Part shown: in pieces, positions 25,954-33,803 of the stretch
Layout of the letters: each line of letters starts with the position of its first letter
Numbering within the stretch: the stretch's first letter is position 1
Assembly (NCBI GenBank): GCA_910579745.1
Contig: CAJTVH010000019.1
Coordinates: 1-47,358 of the forward strand
Length of the DNA: 47,358 nucleotides
From: an uncultured Clostridia bacterium
GTDB taxonomy: Bacteria > Bacillota > Clostridia > Lachnospirales > CAG-274
Direction: 5' to 3'
Program-made: the position numbers and the translations under genes
Notes under the pieces: model-generated
Databases searched by the model: none
Seen by the model: the letters and a program-made list of their open reading frames with translations, nothing else
Told to the model about the DNA's origin: nothing

Positions 25954-26424
25954 CTATTTATTTTTTTTAGCGGCTTTAGCGGCTTTTGCCTCTTCTTTCG
26001 CTTTTTCTTTCTTTTGTTTTTTAATCGCTTTTAATTCCTCAGGGGATTTCATTCCCGCTACGCTTACGATATATATTCCGGCGATTTCAACTTTTATGTT
26101 CTTTTTAACAGGTATAGCCGCGAATACTTTTTTATCACACATAAGCGTCATAATCTGAGGCCCTATTTTCGCCTGCACAAAATACATTTTCATTTTTTTA
26201 TATAATTTAGGCATTTGGTCTATAACCGCTTTAGGCATATTTATATTTGTGATTTTATCCCGTTTTTTATCTATTACGTAAATACTCATTGAGTTTTTCA
26301 TTTTGTTTATCATAGTCTGCTGAGTATCCATTTTTTTATAAGCCCATTTATTTAGAAAATAAAGTCCGGCGAAAATCGCTCCTATAATTACCGCTATAAT
26401 TATAACCCAATCGAGAAAAGTCAT
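25954..26424 (-). CDS. Small membrane-anchored protein, lysine-rich tail, function unknown
   Basis: 156 residues. One membrane helix near the N-terminus (residues ~5-27, WVIIIAVIIGAIFAGLYFL), a soluble domain of mixed strand and helix (~45-125), and a Lys/Ala/Glu-rich tail after residue 130 ending AKAAKAAKKNK. I recognise the architecture as a conserved hypothetical type in Clostridia but cannot assign a family. A promoter lies at 26530-26559 and the gene appears monocistronic. The basic tail could contact nucleic acid or phospholipid head groups (inference). Confidence 0.75.
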   Translation of the reverse strand: MTFLDWVIIIAVIIGAIFAGLYFLNKWAYKKMDTQQTMINKMKNSMSIYVIDKKRDKITNINMPKAVIDQMPKLYKKMKMYFVQAKIGPQIMTLMCDKKVFAAIPVKKNIKVEIAGIYIVSVAGMKSPEELKAIKKQKKEKAKEEAKAAKAAKKNK

Positions 26425-26529
26425 TTTTTAACCCCCTATATAATTTTGATTTAAGCGGCTGTTAAAGTCTGTTTGTTATAGTTTAAACCACGGTGTGAAT
26501 TTACAAACAGTCTTTGGCCGATATTACCT

Positions 26530-26559
26530 ATTTTACAACATTTTGCCTGTACAAGTCAA
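26530..26559 (-). promoter_or_regulatory. Sigma-A-type promoter for the small membrane protein
   Basis: Minus strand: -35 TTGACT (26554-26559), 18 bases, -10 TAAAAT (26530-26535), about 105 bases before the start codon. Confidence 0.5.
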
Positions 26560-26613
26560 GGGATTAAATTAATTATTCATGCAATATCTATTTAAAAAGA
26601 ATAGCGATTAATA

Positions 26614-26776
26614 TATAGTTAATGAATTAAAAAACAAACAAATTCGGCGATGGAAAATCTTTTTCCCTTTGTTGCTGTCAATTGTCATAGACACATGTTT
26701 GTATCTCCCTATGCCGCGCCGTGAAAATAATTTTTCTCGCGTATCATTTTGATTTTTTTCAAATTTATTGGCTATA
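26614..26776 (-). mobile_element. Family C MITE-like element, copy in minus orientation
   Basis: Ends TATAGTTAATGAATT and its counterpart AATTTATTGGCTATA. Read on the minus strand, the stretch from ATTGACAGCAAC to TTAACTATA aligns closely with 31484-31549 of the plus-strand copy. No ORF. It ends where the terminator of the next gene begins. Confidence 0.6.
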
Positions 26777-26805
26777 AAAAAGGCGCGCCGATAAAACCGG
26801 CGCGC
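26776..26805 (-). terminator. GC-rich terminator of the acidic surface protein gene
   Basis: Stem GCGCGCCG (26783-26790) with CGGCGCGC (26798-26805), followed on the minus strand by six T residues. It lies 34 bases past the stop codon. Confidence 0.8.
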
Positions 26806-26838
26806 TAAAAAGATATATTAAATCATCTAAGGGTAATT

Positions 26839-28785
26839 TTAATTTTCAACTCTAACTTTAAAGGTTTCTTTGACTTCATCCCCGGAAGTTCCCCTCGCGT
26901 AAACAGTATAAGTGATTCGTCCTTTGTCTGTCGCCTCAAAATGAAGTTTCCACACATACTCGTCATCATCTTTTTCACTGCGTTTGGAAAGAGAAGCGAC
27001 TTTTTTGTCATCGGGGTCCTCAATCCATACTTTATCAACATTTGTGGACGTTCTTATCGTAACCTCAACGTCGTCGTAAAGGTCTACGGTATTATCCTCA
27101 AGGTCAATATCGATTATCTCAAGCTCCTCGCTTTCCTCAAGGTCCAGTGTGAATTTACGTTTTACGTCATGATTATCCTCATCGTAAGCGTAAATGTAGT
27201 AATTTTTATCGGATTGAGCGTCTTTTATGGTAAGGCTCCATACCCTGCTTGTTCCGTTTTTTGATGAGGAAGTGGAGGTGTCTATTGTTTTGTCTTTATT
27301 GTCGGCGACCTCGACTTTTTTAGCCTCGGAAGTAGTGATAACCTTGATTCTAACGTCGTCGCCTTCCTCAGCGTCGTCGTCCTCAACGGACACGCTTTTT
27401 ATAGCGAGCTTATCGTCATTGGCGTCGGTTCCTTTTACGGTGAAGCTTTTATGAGTGTCGTCGTCATCGCTGTAGGCGTATACGAAAAATTTATTTGTAC
27501 CCTCGTCCTCAACGGGGACTGATATTTTCCATATTTTCTCATTATCGCTTTTATCTTTTGACGACTCATAAATAACGGGTTTTACTACTCTGTTATCGTC
27601 ATTGTCAAACACTCGTATTTCATTAATATCATAAGTTGTTTTCACTTTAATGGTGACCTCTCCGCCTACGTCAACCTCATCCTCACTTACGTCGATATCT
27701 TTAATTTTGCAGTCATCGTCGTCATCGTCGTCGTCATCTCTTGAACTGTCCTTATCGACGTCTATGGTTACAGTCTGATACTCGCTTGTATAGCCTTTAG
27801 CGTTTCCGACGTGAATCGTGAATTCTCTGTTTCCTGATTTAGTCATTTTTACCCTTCCCTCGAAAACCCTGTCGTCTCCTGAGGCGTTATAGCTTGTAAG
27901 CTCTTTTGTGTCGGCGTTGAAATCGTTTTCGATTTTTACTTTAGTAGCCGTTGAGTTTGTATAAACCGTAAACTCAACGTATTCGTTACGGTCCACGGAA
28001 TAATCGCTTACAGTATAATTTTTAAGCTTAGGGGAAGAGTCAGCCACGACGGACACGTTTACGGGCATTCCAGTCTCGCCGTATCCCCCCTCGTTTCCCG
28101 CGTATACGGAAACGCCTTTATATCCGGTGGTATTTGAGTTAGGAACCCAGTTTACGGCGAAAGATTTTGTTCCGTCCCCGTTTTCCGTATAGGTGACGCT
28201 TTCGTTTACCATTGTGTTAGTGTCCGTGTCGATAAGTTTTACTTTTGTGGTGGTGGGAGAGGCGAGAATATTCACAAGTACGGTTTCTCCCGTGTTTACG
28301 GCGGTTTTATTCGGCTGGGCCGTAAGTATGGACGGTGTATCCGTGGTTATTATAACCTGTCTTTGGTCGTTGTTCCAGTCAACGACGGCTCCCATAGCCT
28401 CTCCAAGCATACGGACAGGCATAAGCGTTCTATTCATTGAGTTTATTGACGCTGTGTCAAAAGTGAGGGCCTCCCCGTTTACAGTTATAACGTTTGTTCT
28501 CATTTTATGTACTATTGTACGGCTGCCTTTTGTAAATGTCATCGTTTCCGTTTCTTTGTTCCAGTCTGTCCGCATTCCGAAATAATCCGCCGTGGTACGC
28601 ACGGGAACCATGACACGGCTGTTGTTTATTATAGGCTGAGCGTCGCTGAACACGAGTTTTTTTCCATTTAAATAAACTCCGTCAATATCATTAACGCCAG
28701 CCGCTAATAACGAAACGGCGCTTATAGCGCAAATGGAAACGGTCAAAGCGGCCGCTGTTAATACCGACATTATTTTTTTCAGCAA
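26839..28785 (-). CDS. Large secreted acidic protein: stalk domain followed by tandem Ig-like repeats
   Basis: About 648 residues. Signal peptide at the N-terminus (VLTAAALTVSICAISAVSLL). Stalk domain next (about 30-150) with NSRVMVPVRTTADYFGMRTDW and RTLMPVRMLGEAMGAVVDW. Then five repeats of roughly 95 residues that look like beta-sandwich Ig-like units; the last three open with similar segments (DIDVSEDEVDVGGEVTIKV, SVSVEDDDAEEGDDVRIKV, DIDLEDNTVDLYDDVEVTI). A run of Asp (DDDDDDDDD) separates repeats two and three. Very acidic, so possibly calcium-binding. TTG 28785 is preferred because AAAGGA lies nine bases upstream; an ATG at 28794 and a TTG at 28803 are alternatives. No cell-wall anchor was seen. 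Confidence 0.85.
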   Translation of the reverse strand: MLKKIMSVLTAAALTVSICAISAVSLLAAGVNDIDGVYLNGKKLVFSDAQPIINNSRVMVPVRTTADYFGMRTDWNKETETMTFTKGSRTIVHKMRTNVITVNGEALTFDTASINSMNRTLMPVRMLGEAMGAVVDWNNDQRQVIITTDTPSILTAQPNKTAVNTGETVLVNILASPTTTKVKLIDTDTNTMVNESVTYTENGDGTKSFAVNWVPNSNTTGYKGVSVYAGNEGGYGETGMPVNVSVVADSSPKLKNYTVSDYSVDRNEYVEFTVYTNSTATKVKIENDFNADTKELTSYNASGDDRVFEGRVKMTKSGNREFTIHVGNAKGYTSEYQTVTIDVDKDSSRDDDDDDDDDCKIKDIDVSEDEVDVGGEVTIKVKTTYDINEIRVFDNDDNRVVKPVIYESSKDKSDNEKIWKISVPVEDEGTNKFFVYAYSDDDDTHKSFTVKGTDANDDKLAIKSVSVEDDDAEEGDDVRIKVITTSEAKKVEVADNKDKTIDTSTSSSKNGTSRVWSLTIKDAQSDKNYYIYAYDEDNHDVKRKFTLDLEESEELEIIDIDLEDNTVDLYDDVEVTIRTSTNVDKVWIEDPDDKKVASLSKRSEKDDDEYVWKLHFEATDKGRITYTVYARGTSGDEVKETFKVRVEN

Positions 28786-28920
28786 GAAAATCATTCCTTT
28801 CAATTAAATCTCTCAAATTTTTTAATATCAAATCTCGGCGCTTTTTAACCGGCAGAGTAAGTCATAGGACCTAGGCGGGGAGTAAGCTCAGGCCAAACAG
28901 AAAATAATAACAAACGCTGT

Positions 28921-28967
28921 CGGTTTATAGTATTTTTATAAAATAAAAATACGAATAGTCTTTGACA
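28921..28967 (+). repeat. Family H motif with internal hairpin
   Basis: Contains GTATTTTTAT (28930-28939) and ATAAAAATAC (28943-28952), a ten-bp stem with three-base loop, followed by GAATAGTCTTTGACATG. Related sequences are at 961-994, 11312-11350, 13007-13048 and 22877-22915. Confidence 0.5.
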
Positions 28968-28984
28968 TGTATTTTTACAATAAT

Positions 28985-29013
28985 ATTATATCACAAGGGA
29001 TTATACATTACAA
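28985..29013 (-). promoter_or_regulatory. Sigma-A-type promoter for the acidic surface protein
   Basis: Minus strand: -35 TTGTAA (29008-29013), 17 bases, -10 TATAAT (28985-28990). The leader to the start codon is about 190 nt and includes the family H hairpin. Confidence 0.5.
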
Positions 29014-29180
29014 TTTCAAGCGTATTAAAATTTTATTACAATTATTAAGAATAAAGGAAAAGATTATGAGTAAACTCATTTTATAAACAATAGACTTCTT
29101 TAGAAACTCTGAAATTGACGTAAAGTTTGGGAAGAAATCTGATAATCCATTTTATTTTTAAGTTTTACACACGAGGGAAT

Positions 29181-29321
29181 TTAGAAGATACCGCGCGAAA
29201 GACGGTAAAAATAATTTTTCAAATTTAAAAGTTAACTTTAGCGTTATTTTTCAAAAAACACTATTACTTCAATTTTTTTGAAAAGTTATTTTTATTTTTT
29301 AATTTGTAGGTATTTTCTTTA
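29181..29321 (+). mobile_element. Family A MITE-like element, diverged copy abutting the pyrE stop codon
   Basis: Begins TTAGAAGATACCGCGCG and ends GTAGGTATTTTCTTTA, matching the ends of the better copies with several changes; the middle keeps AAAAATAATTTTTCAAATTT. The terminal TTTA overlaps the pyrE stop codon at 29319-29321. Confidence 0.55.
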
Positions 29322-29972
29322 CTGAACACCATAGGTTTTTCTATACTCAATCATTTTATCAAGATATTGTTTGCCGTCTATATCCCCGTCTTTAATACAC
29401 TCAATAATATCTAAAAGAGTCACGATAGGATAAACCTTTATACCAAACTCCTCGTATATTTCCTGTACCGCTGATTTATCCCCTTTGCCTTTTTCCATTC
29501 TGTCCACGGAAATAATCACACCCGACACAGAAACGTCCGCTTCTTTTTTTAATATGGGGAGAGTTTCCCTTACCGCGGTGCCCGCTGTTATAACGTCCTC
29601 TATTATAAGAACCTTATCGTTATCTTTAAGTTTATGGCCTACGATAACTCCTCCCTCTCCGTGGTCTTTCGCTTCTTTTCTGTTAAAGCAATAATTCACG
29701 TTTTTCCCGAATTTTGAATAGAGAGAGGCCGCCGCCGAAACGCAAAGGGGAATTCCCTTATACGCCGGACCGAAAAACACGTCCGCGCCGATTTTATTTT
29801 CCTCTACGCACCGAGCGTAAAACTCGCCGAGTTTTCCTATTTGCTCTCCAGTTTTATAATTTCCGGTATTTATGAAATAAGGGGCGATTCTTCCGCTTTT
29901 TAAGGTAAATTCCCCGAATGTGAGAACATTTGAGTCACACATGAATTTTATGAATTCTTTTTTATAGCTCAT
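29319..29972 (-). CDS. pyrE: Orotate phosphoribosyltransferase
   Basis: Joins orotate to PRPP to give OMP in UMP synthesis. 217 residues. FTLKSGRIAPYFINTGNY at the N-terminus, FGPAYKGIPL, the NYCFNRKEAKDHGEGG loop and the PRPP motif VLIIEDVITAGTAVRE (121-136). GGAGGTAC lies just before the ATG. Monocistronic here; other pyr genes are not in the window. A promoter is at 30015-30043. Its stop codon coincides with the end of a family A element. Confidence 0.96.
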   Translation of the reverse strand: MSYKKEFIKFMCDSNVLTFGEFTLKSGRIAPYFINTGNYKTGEQIGKLGEFYARCVEENKIGADVFFGPAYKGIPLCVSAAASLYSKFGKNVNYCFNRKEAKDHGEGGVIVGHKLKDNDKVLIIEDVITAGTAVRETLPILKKEADVSVSGVIISVDRMEKGKGDKSAVQEIYEEFGIKVYPIVTLLDIIECIKDGDIDGKQYLDKMIEYRKTYGVQ

Positions 29973-30014
29973 ATTAGTACCTCCGTTTGATTTTTTTGAG
30001 TTCTTTAACTATAT

Positions 30015-30043
30015 ATTCTATCACAAGTTTTATAAGGTTTCAA
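30015..30043 (-). promoter_or_regulatory. Sigma-A-type promoter for pyrE
   Basis: Minus strand: -35 TTGAAA (30038-30043), 17 bases, -10 TAGAAT (30015-30020), 43 bases before the start codon. The short leader leaves no room for a PyrR-type attenuator. Confidence 0.6.
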
Positions 30044-30113
30044 CCGAATTTTCTTGAATTAATCGGTAATGTGTGATATATTAAACCTGTTTGACAAGTT
30101 ATTTGGAAGCTAT

Positions 30114-30298
30114 TATAGCAATCGAATTTAAAAATGAACAAAAGGAGACTGCTGAAAAGGCGTTTTCAGCCAGATAAAATTTATTTTCGCGAGGCGCTGG
30201 AAGGGGAGCGTAGCTGGAAGCCCGCACCGATTGAAAGCAGCGCGGCGAAAATAATTTTTATCCAGCGAACTTGTTTATTTTTGGGCTGGATTGCTATA
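30114..30298 (+). mobile_element. Family C MITE-like element, full copy
   Basis: Ends TATAGCAATC and GATTGCTATA are perfect inverted repeats. Inside are GCTGAAAAGGCGTTTTCAGC as a hairpin, then a GC-rich core (TTTTCGCGAGGCGCTGG, GGAGCGTAGCTGGAAGC, AGCGCGGCGAAAAT) shared in part with 31386-31549, 37177-37260 and 26614-26776. No credible ORF. It ends 30 bp before the EamA transporter start. Confidence 0.7.
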
Positions 30299-30327
30299 AA
30301 AATATTTTTAAGAAAGAAGTTTTGTAT

Positions 30328-31200
30328 ATGAGTAAAAAAACTAAGGCGGTAATTTTTATAATATCGGCGGCTTTCTTTTTCGCCCTTATGAATACTTTTG
30401 TCAAGCTTTCGGGGGATTTGCCCGCTGTTCAGAAAAGCTTTTTCAGGAACTTTATAGCGCTTATAGCGGCGGCTGGAATTTTAAAAAAGACAGGACTGGG
30501 ATTTAAACCTCAAAGCGAAAACATAAAGCTTTTGATAGTCCGCTCGATAACCGGAACAGTCGGAATTTTGGGCAATTTTTACGCTGTTGGGAAATTGGGT
30601 TTAGCCGACGCCTCGATGATTCAAAAATTATCTCCTTTTTTAGCCATAATATTTTCTTTTTTATTTTTAAAGGAAAAAGTTAAATTGTATCAGATTTTTG
30701 GAGTGTTAGCCGCTTTCGCGGGAAGTATTTTTGTTATAAAACCGGGTACGGACGTTGATATTTTCCCCGCGCTTATAGGCGTATTGGGGGCCTGCGGGGC
30801 GGGCTCGGCTTATACGGCTGTGAGGGCTTTGGGAAACAGGGGAGAAAAAGGACCAGTGATAGTCTTTTTCTTTTCCGCTTTTTCATGTGTCGTTACTTTA
30901 CCTTATATTTTGTTTAAATATGAGCCTATGACCTTTTATCAGGTGTCTATGCTTCTTTTGGCGGGGCTTTCGGCGGCTGGAGGACAATTCAGCGTGACAG
31001 CCGCCTACAGCAACGCTCCTGCCAAGGAAATTTCTGTGTTTGATTATTCTCAGGTTATTTTCGCCGCCGTGTTCGGTTTTGTTTTTATGGGGGATTTGCC
31101 TGATATTTACAGTGTAATTGGGTATGTGATTATTTTTGGGGCGTCCGCCGTTATGTTTTTTATAGGAAAATCGGGGAATAAAAAAATTTCCAGGGTTTAG
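30328..31200 (+). CDS. EamA/DMT-superfamily transporter
   Basis: About 290 residues with ten predicted membrane helices in two EamA repeats: the first opens FIISAAFFFALMNTFVKLSG, and the second includes IGVLGACGAGSAYTAVRALG and ends IGYVIIFGASAVMFFIG. Members export amino acids, nucleosides or metabolites; the substrate cannot be read here. ATG 30328 is chosen because an earlier in-frame TTG at 30271 lies inside the family C element. The ribosome site (AAGAAAGAAG) is weak. With a mobile element directly upstream, its promoter may come from that element. Confidence 0.9.
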   Translation: MSKKTKAVIFIISAAFFFALMNTFVKLSGDLPAVQKSFFRNFIALIAAAGILKKTGLGFKPQSENIKLLIVRSITGTVGILGNFYAVGKLGLADASMIQKLSPFLAIIFSFLFLKEKVKLYQIFGVLAAFAGSIFVIKPGTDVDIFPALIGVLGACGAGSAYTAVRALGNRGEKGPVIVFFFSAFSCVVTLPYILFKYEPMTFYQVSMLLLAGLSAAGGQFSVTAAYSNAPAKEISVFDYSQVIFAAVFGFVFMGDLPDIYSVIGYVIIFGASAVMFFIGKSGNKKISRV

Positions 31201-31241
31201 GGAAATACTATGCAATTCAAAACTAGGGCGTATCTGAAAAT

Positions 31242-31389
31242 TATAGGAAACACCGCACAAAGGAAAATAAAAATAATTTTTCAAATTTAAAATTTCCGTT
31301 ATCGTGTCATTTTCGGAGAAAAATAACACTAACACTCCAATTTTTTTAAAAAATTATTTTTATTTTTGAATTGCGCGGTATTTCCTATA
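31242..31389 (+). mobile_element. Family A MITE-like element, copy 2
   Basis: TATA-flanked, ends GGAAACACCGC and GCGGTATTTCC. Differs from 7373-7520 only around the centre (CATTTTCGGAG against CATTTTTCAAG). High identity implies recent spread or strong conservation. Confidence 0.75.
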
Positions 31390-31549
31390 GTCAACAAACT
31401 TGAAAACGAGCAAAAAGAAGCGATAAAAAAATCATTTTTACAAGGTACTGGAAATAGAGCGTAGCCGGAAGCTTACGCCGACTGACGGCAACGCCGCGAA
31501 AATGATTTTTAAACGCTGAACTTGTTTATTTTTAAATTTGTTGACTATA
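31386..31549 (+). mobile_element. Family C MITE-like element, copy 2
   Basis: Ends TATAGTCAACAAACTTGAAAA (first 20 bases considered) and TTTAAATTTGTTGACTATA. The core has GAGCGTAGCCGGAAGC and GGCAACGCCGCGAAAAT. 164 bp, no ORF. Confidence 0.7.
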
Positions 31550-31696
31550 TAATGAGCTATCTGTTATATACGAGAAATATCCAAAAAATTATTAAAAAAT
31601 AAACGAAAACGATTTAATTAAACAGAAAAGCCTTTCTGTTTCGTTTTGTTTTTTATAATTTTTCACGCGTATTTTAGTTTTCAGATACGCTCTAAA

Positions 31697-31755
31697 AATA
31701 ATTTTAAGTTTAAAAAATTATTCTTAGTATCTTTCGCGCGGTGTTTCTTTAAATT
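31697..31755. repeat. Family A fragment
   Basis: Ends CGCGCGGTGTTTCTTTAA, preceded by TTTAAAAAATTATTCTTAG, resembling one half of a family A element. The other half is missing. Confidence 0.45.
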
Positions 31756-31814
31756 TATTCATAGCTTTTTATAAAGCTGAATAAATTTATATATAAAAAA
31801 GATGGAGTGTTTTT

Positions 31815-32495
31815 ATGTCCTTGATTATAGGAATAACCCATTCTTATGAAGACAATTTCGCTAAACTCAATATTGATTATTTAAAGATTACAGCGTTTTT
31901 CGGAGCTACAGGCCTGATAATCCCATATACAGAGAAAGTTTCGGAAATACTTGACATAACGGACGGCGTGATTCTTTCAGGAGGCGGGGATTTAAGCGAG
32001 CGTCTCATTTCTGAAAAGTTAAGCCCTATGGCTAAAAATATTTATCCTGACAGAGATATTTTTGAGGCGGAGCTGTGCGCCGAGGCGTATAAAAGGGATA
32101 TTCCGCTTCTTGGGATATGCCGTGGCGTACAGGTTATGAACGCCGCCTTAGGCGGGACGATTTATCAGCATATAGACGGGCACATATCAGAATACGCTGA
32201 TTTAAAAAATAAAGACGAGACAGTAACTCACGGGATAAAAATAAATAAAGAAAGCTTTCTTTATAAAATCACGGAATCCGAACATTGGAATGTAAACTCA
32301 TTTCATCATCAGTGTGTTAAAATCCCAGCGCCTGGTTTTATGGTTTCCGCCGAGAGCGGGGATTTTAATATTGAGGCTATCGAGAATCCGGAGAAGAGAT
32401 TTTTCGCCGGGGTACAGTGGCACCCTGAGAAGACGCCCGATGATAAGTTATCAAGAGGAATTTTTCAAAATTTTATAGAGGCTTGTAAAAAATAG
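31815..32495 (+). CDS. Class I glutamine amidotransferase-like gamma-glutamyl hydrolase (peptidase C26 / PuuD type)
   Basis: 226 residues. Nucleophile Cys102 in LLGICRGVQVMNAALGG, catalytic His203 and Glu205 in VQWHPEKT, and oxyanion-side GVILSGGGDLS. These match gamma-glutamyl-GABA hydrolases and relatives, which split gamma-glutamyl amides in polyamine breakdown or related pathways. No puu genes adjoin, so the substrate is uncertain. GGAG lies before the ATG. The gene stands directly after the nested-repeat region. Confidence 0.88.
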   Translation: MSLIIGITHSYEDNFAKLNIDYLKITAFFGATGLIIPYTEKVSEILDITDGVILSGGGDLSERLISEKLSPMAKNIYPDRDIFEAELCAEAYKRDIPLLGICRGVQVMNAALGGTIYQHIDGHISEYADLKNKDETVTHGIKINKESFLYKITESEHWNVNSFHHQCVKIPAPGFMVSAESGDFNIEAIENPEKRFFAGVQWHPEKTPDDKLSRGIFQNFIEACKK

Positions 32496-32586
32496 ACATA
32501 TGTTAGTAACACAAATATTGATGAAAAAATATTTGTCAGGCATGGTAACGTAGATTATTAAACATGTCTAATATATTGGTGTGTAT

Positions 32587-32626
32587 AAAAAGCCTAATGT
32601 AAAGTATAATTTACGTTAGGCTTTTT
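32587..32626. terminator. Bidirectional intrinsic terminator
   Basis: Arms AAAAAGCCTAATGTAAA (32587-32603) and TTTACGTTAGGCTTTTT (32610-32626), T-runs on both strands. The apex contains GTAAAGTATAATTTAC, close to the AAAGTATACTTT palindrome. It ends the amidotransferase transcript, and could end a short minus-strand RNA from 32659-32688. Confidence 0.8.
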
Positions 32627-32658
32627 TATATGTTAAAATTATATATATTTACCATATA

Positions 32659-32688
32659 AGTATACTATTATTTTTGTACAAATGTCAA
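32659..32688 (-). promoter_or_regulatory. Minus-strand promoter-like sequence facing the terminator
   Basis: -35 TTGACA (32683-32688), 18 bases, -10 TATACT (32659-32664). A transcript from here would meet the terminator after about 65 nt. No ORF lies between them. Confidence 0.4.
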
Positions 32689-32709
32689 CAAAAAATTATT
32701 TTTTTTATG

Positions 32710-32738
32710 TTGCTAAAAGTTCTTTTACAAAGTATACT
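32710..32738 (+). promoter_or_regulatory. Sigma-A-type promoter of the dockerin gene, overlapped by the AAAGTATACTTT palindrome
   Basis: -35 TTGCTA (32710-32715), 17 bases, -10 TATACT (32733-32738). The palindrome at 32729-32740 covers the -10, so a repressor bound there could block it. Confidence 0.6.
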
Positions 32739-32796
32739 TTATAGGAGAGGAAAAGCTTTTAAATTTTGGATAAAATATTAAGGAGGAAGATTTAAT

Positions 32797-33749
32797 ATGA
32801 ACATGAAAAAGAAAACAGCTGTTATAATGGCGGGCGTTATAATGGCTTCTATGGTTTTTGTGACGGGGGAGTATCGGCTGACTTGGCAAATACAATAAAC
32901 AAGGCGGTTTGCGTTAAGAAAGGCGATTTTAACGACGAGGTTTTTTTAAAAATTCATCCGTACGACGATGTGAAAATGGGGGATACGATTAGGCTTTCCA
33001 TAGAAAACGCTAAATTTGGGGAAAATATTGACAAGTATCAGTATAAACTGGGAGATATGACATACGAGAGACTTAAAGCCGCTTATGGGGAAATATAGCC
33101 GGATTTCTTACCAAAAGGTGTAATTTTTAACGATGTTATGGAAGAGTTAATGAATGAGAATATGACGAGCGACCTTCCATATTATCTCAGAAGGAAAAGC
33201 GATAAGGAACTGGAGGTTGAGCTATTCGCCTGTCCTGGAATCTACGCGGGTGAAAGGATTTACGGATTAGGAACTCCGATGTATAAGATTCCTTTGCCTT
33301 TTACCGTGATGGGTTCAAGAAATGTAATGGTTACGGTTGATTCCATAGGGGCTCCGATTAGGGGAGGGGAGACTTATATTATTGGCAAAAATGCCGTGGA
33401 TTCAGAAGACAACATAAAGAGAGGAACACTTGACATTAACGTGGGAAATCATTTTAAAGCGGTGCTTGAGGAAAAAGGGAATATTTTATGGGAGTCGAGT
33501 GATAAAGACGTTGTTTCGGTTGGTACAGACGGTGTTTTAACGGGCATAGGCGAGGGAACGTGCGATGTGACTGCTCAATTGGGCGGATGTATAATAGCTA
33601 AATACAGTGTCACTGTGAACAAAGCGGAAAATGCCGGCGGTTCTGTTTTGGGAGATGTTGACGGTGACGGTATTTTAACCGCCGGAGATGTTTCGCTGCT
33701 TCTTGAAAAAGTTCTTGACGCGGAATTTGTTTTCCCCAAGAAAAAATAA
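32797..33749 (+). pseudogene. Broken secreted protein gene with BIG2 domain and partial dockerin
   Basis: ATG 32797 has AAGGAGG upstream and starts a signal peptide (KKKTAVIMAGVIMASMVFVTG). The frame then shifts: one extra G in the GGGGG run near 32866-32870 would continue into VSADLANTINKAVCVKKGDF. A second lesion follows: the TAG at 33096-33098 lies in the same frame as the 33138-33749 ORF, and translation across it reads AAYGEI-stop-PDFLPKG. The 3' part encodes a BIG2-like domain (ESSDKDVVSVGTDGVLTGIG) and one dockerin repeat (GDVDGDGILTAGDVSLLLEK) near the C-terminus; the usual second repeat is absent. Dockerins bind cohesins on cellulosome-type scaffolds. It may be a decayed gene or, less likely, a recoded one. 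Confidence 0.75.
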
Positions 33750-33803
33750 TGAACGGCGAAGCCTAAAGATTAGGCGGGTTCTTAAAAATTGATTTTTGTG
33801 ATA

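Larger units (their letters stand above)
31226..31693. repeat. Family B element interrupted by family A and family C elements
   Basis: The left end AGGGCGTATCTGAAAA (31225-31240) and right part 31555-31693, ending TTTTCAGATACGCTCT, match the ends of 9739-9900. Between them sit a family A copy (31242-31389) and a family C copy (31386-31549) joined at a shared TATA. Three repeats are thus nested. Confidence 0.65.

Noticed and set aside
26281..26424. Small membrane protein as a preprotein translocase YajC
   Set aside because: It has one N-terminal helix and a basic tail like YajC, but the length (156) and middle domain do not match, and secD/secF are not adjacent.
30134..30331. A 65-codon basic frame before the EamA gene
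   Set aside because: It falls inside the family C element and is not kept in the other copies.
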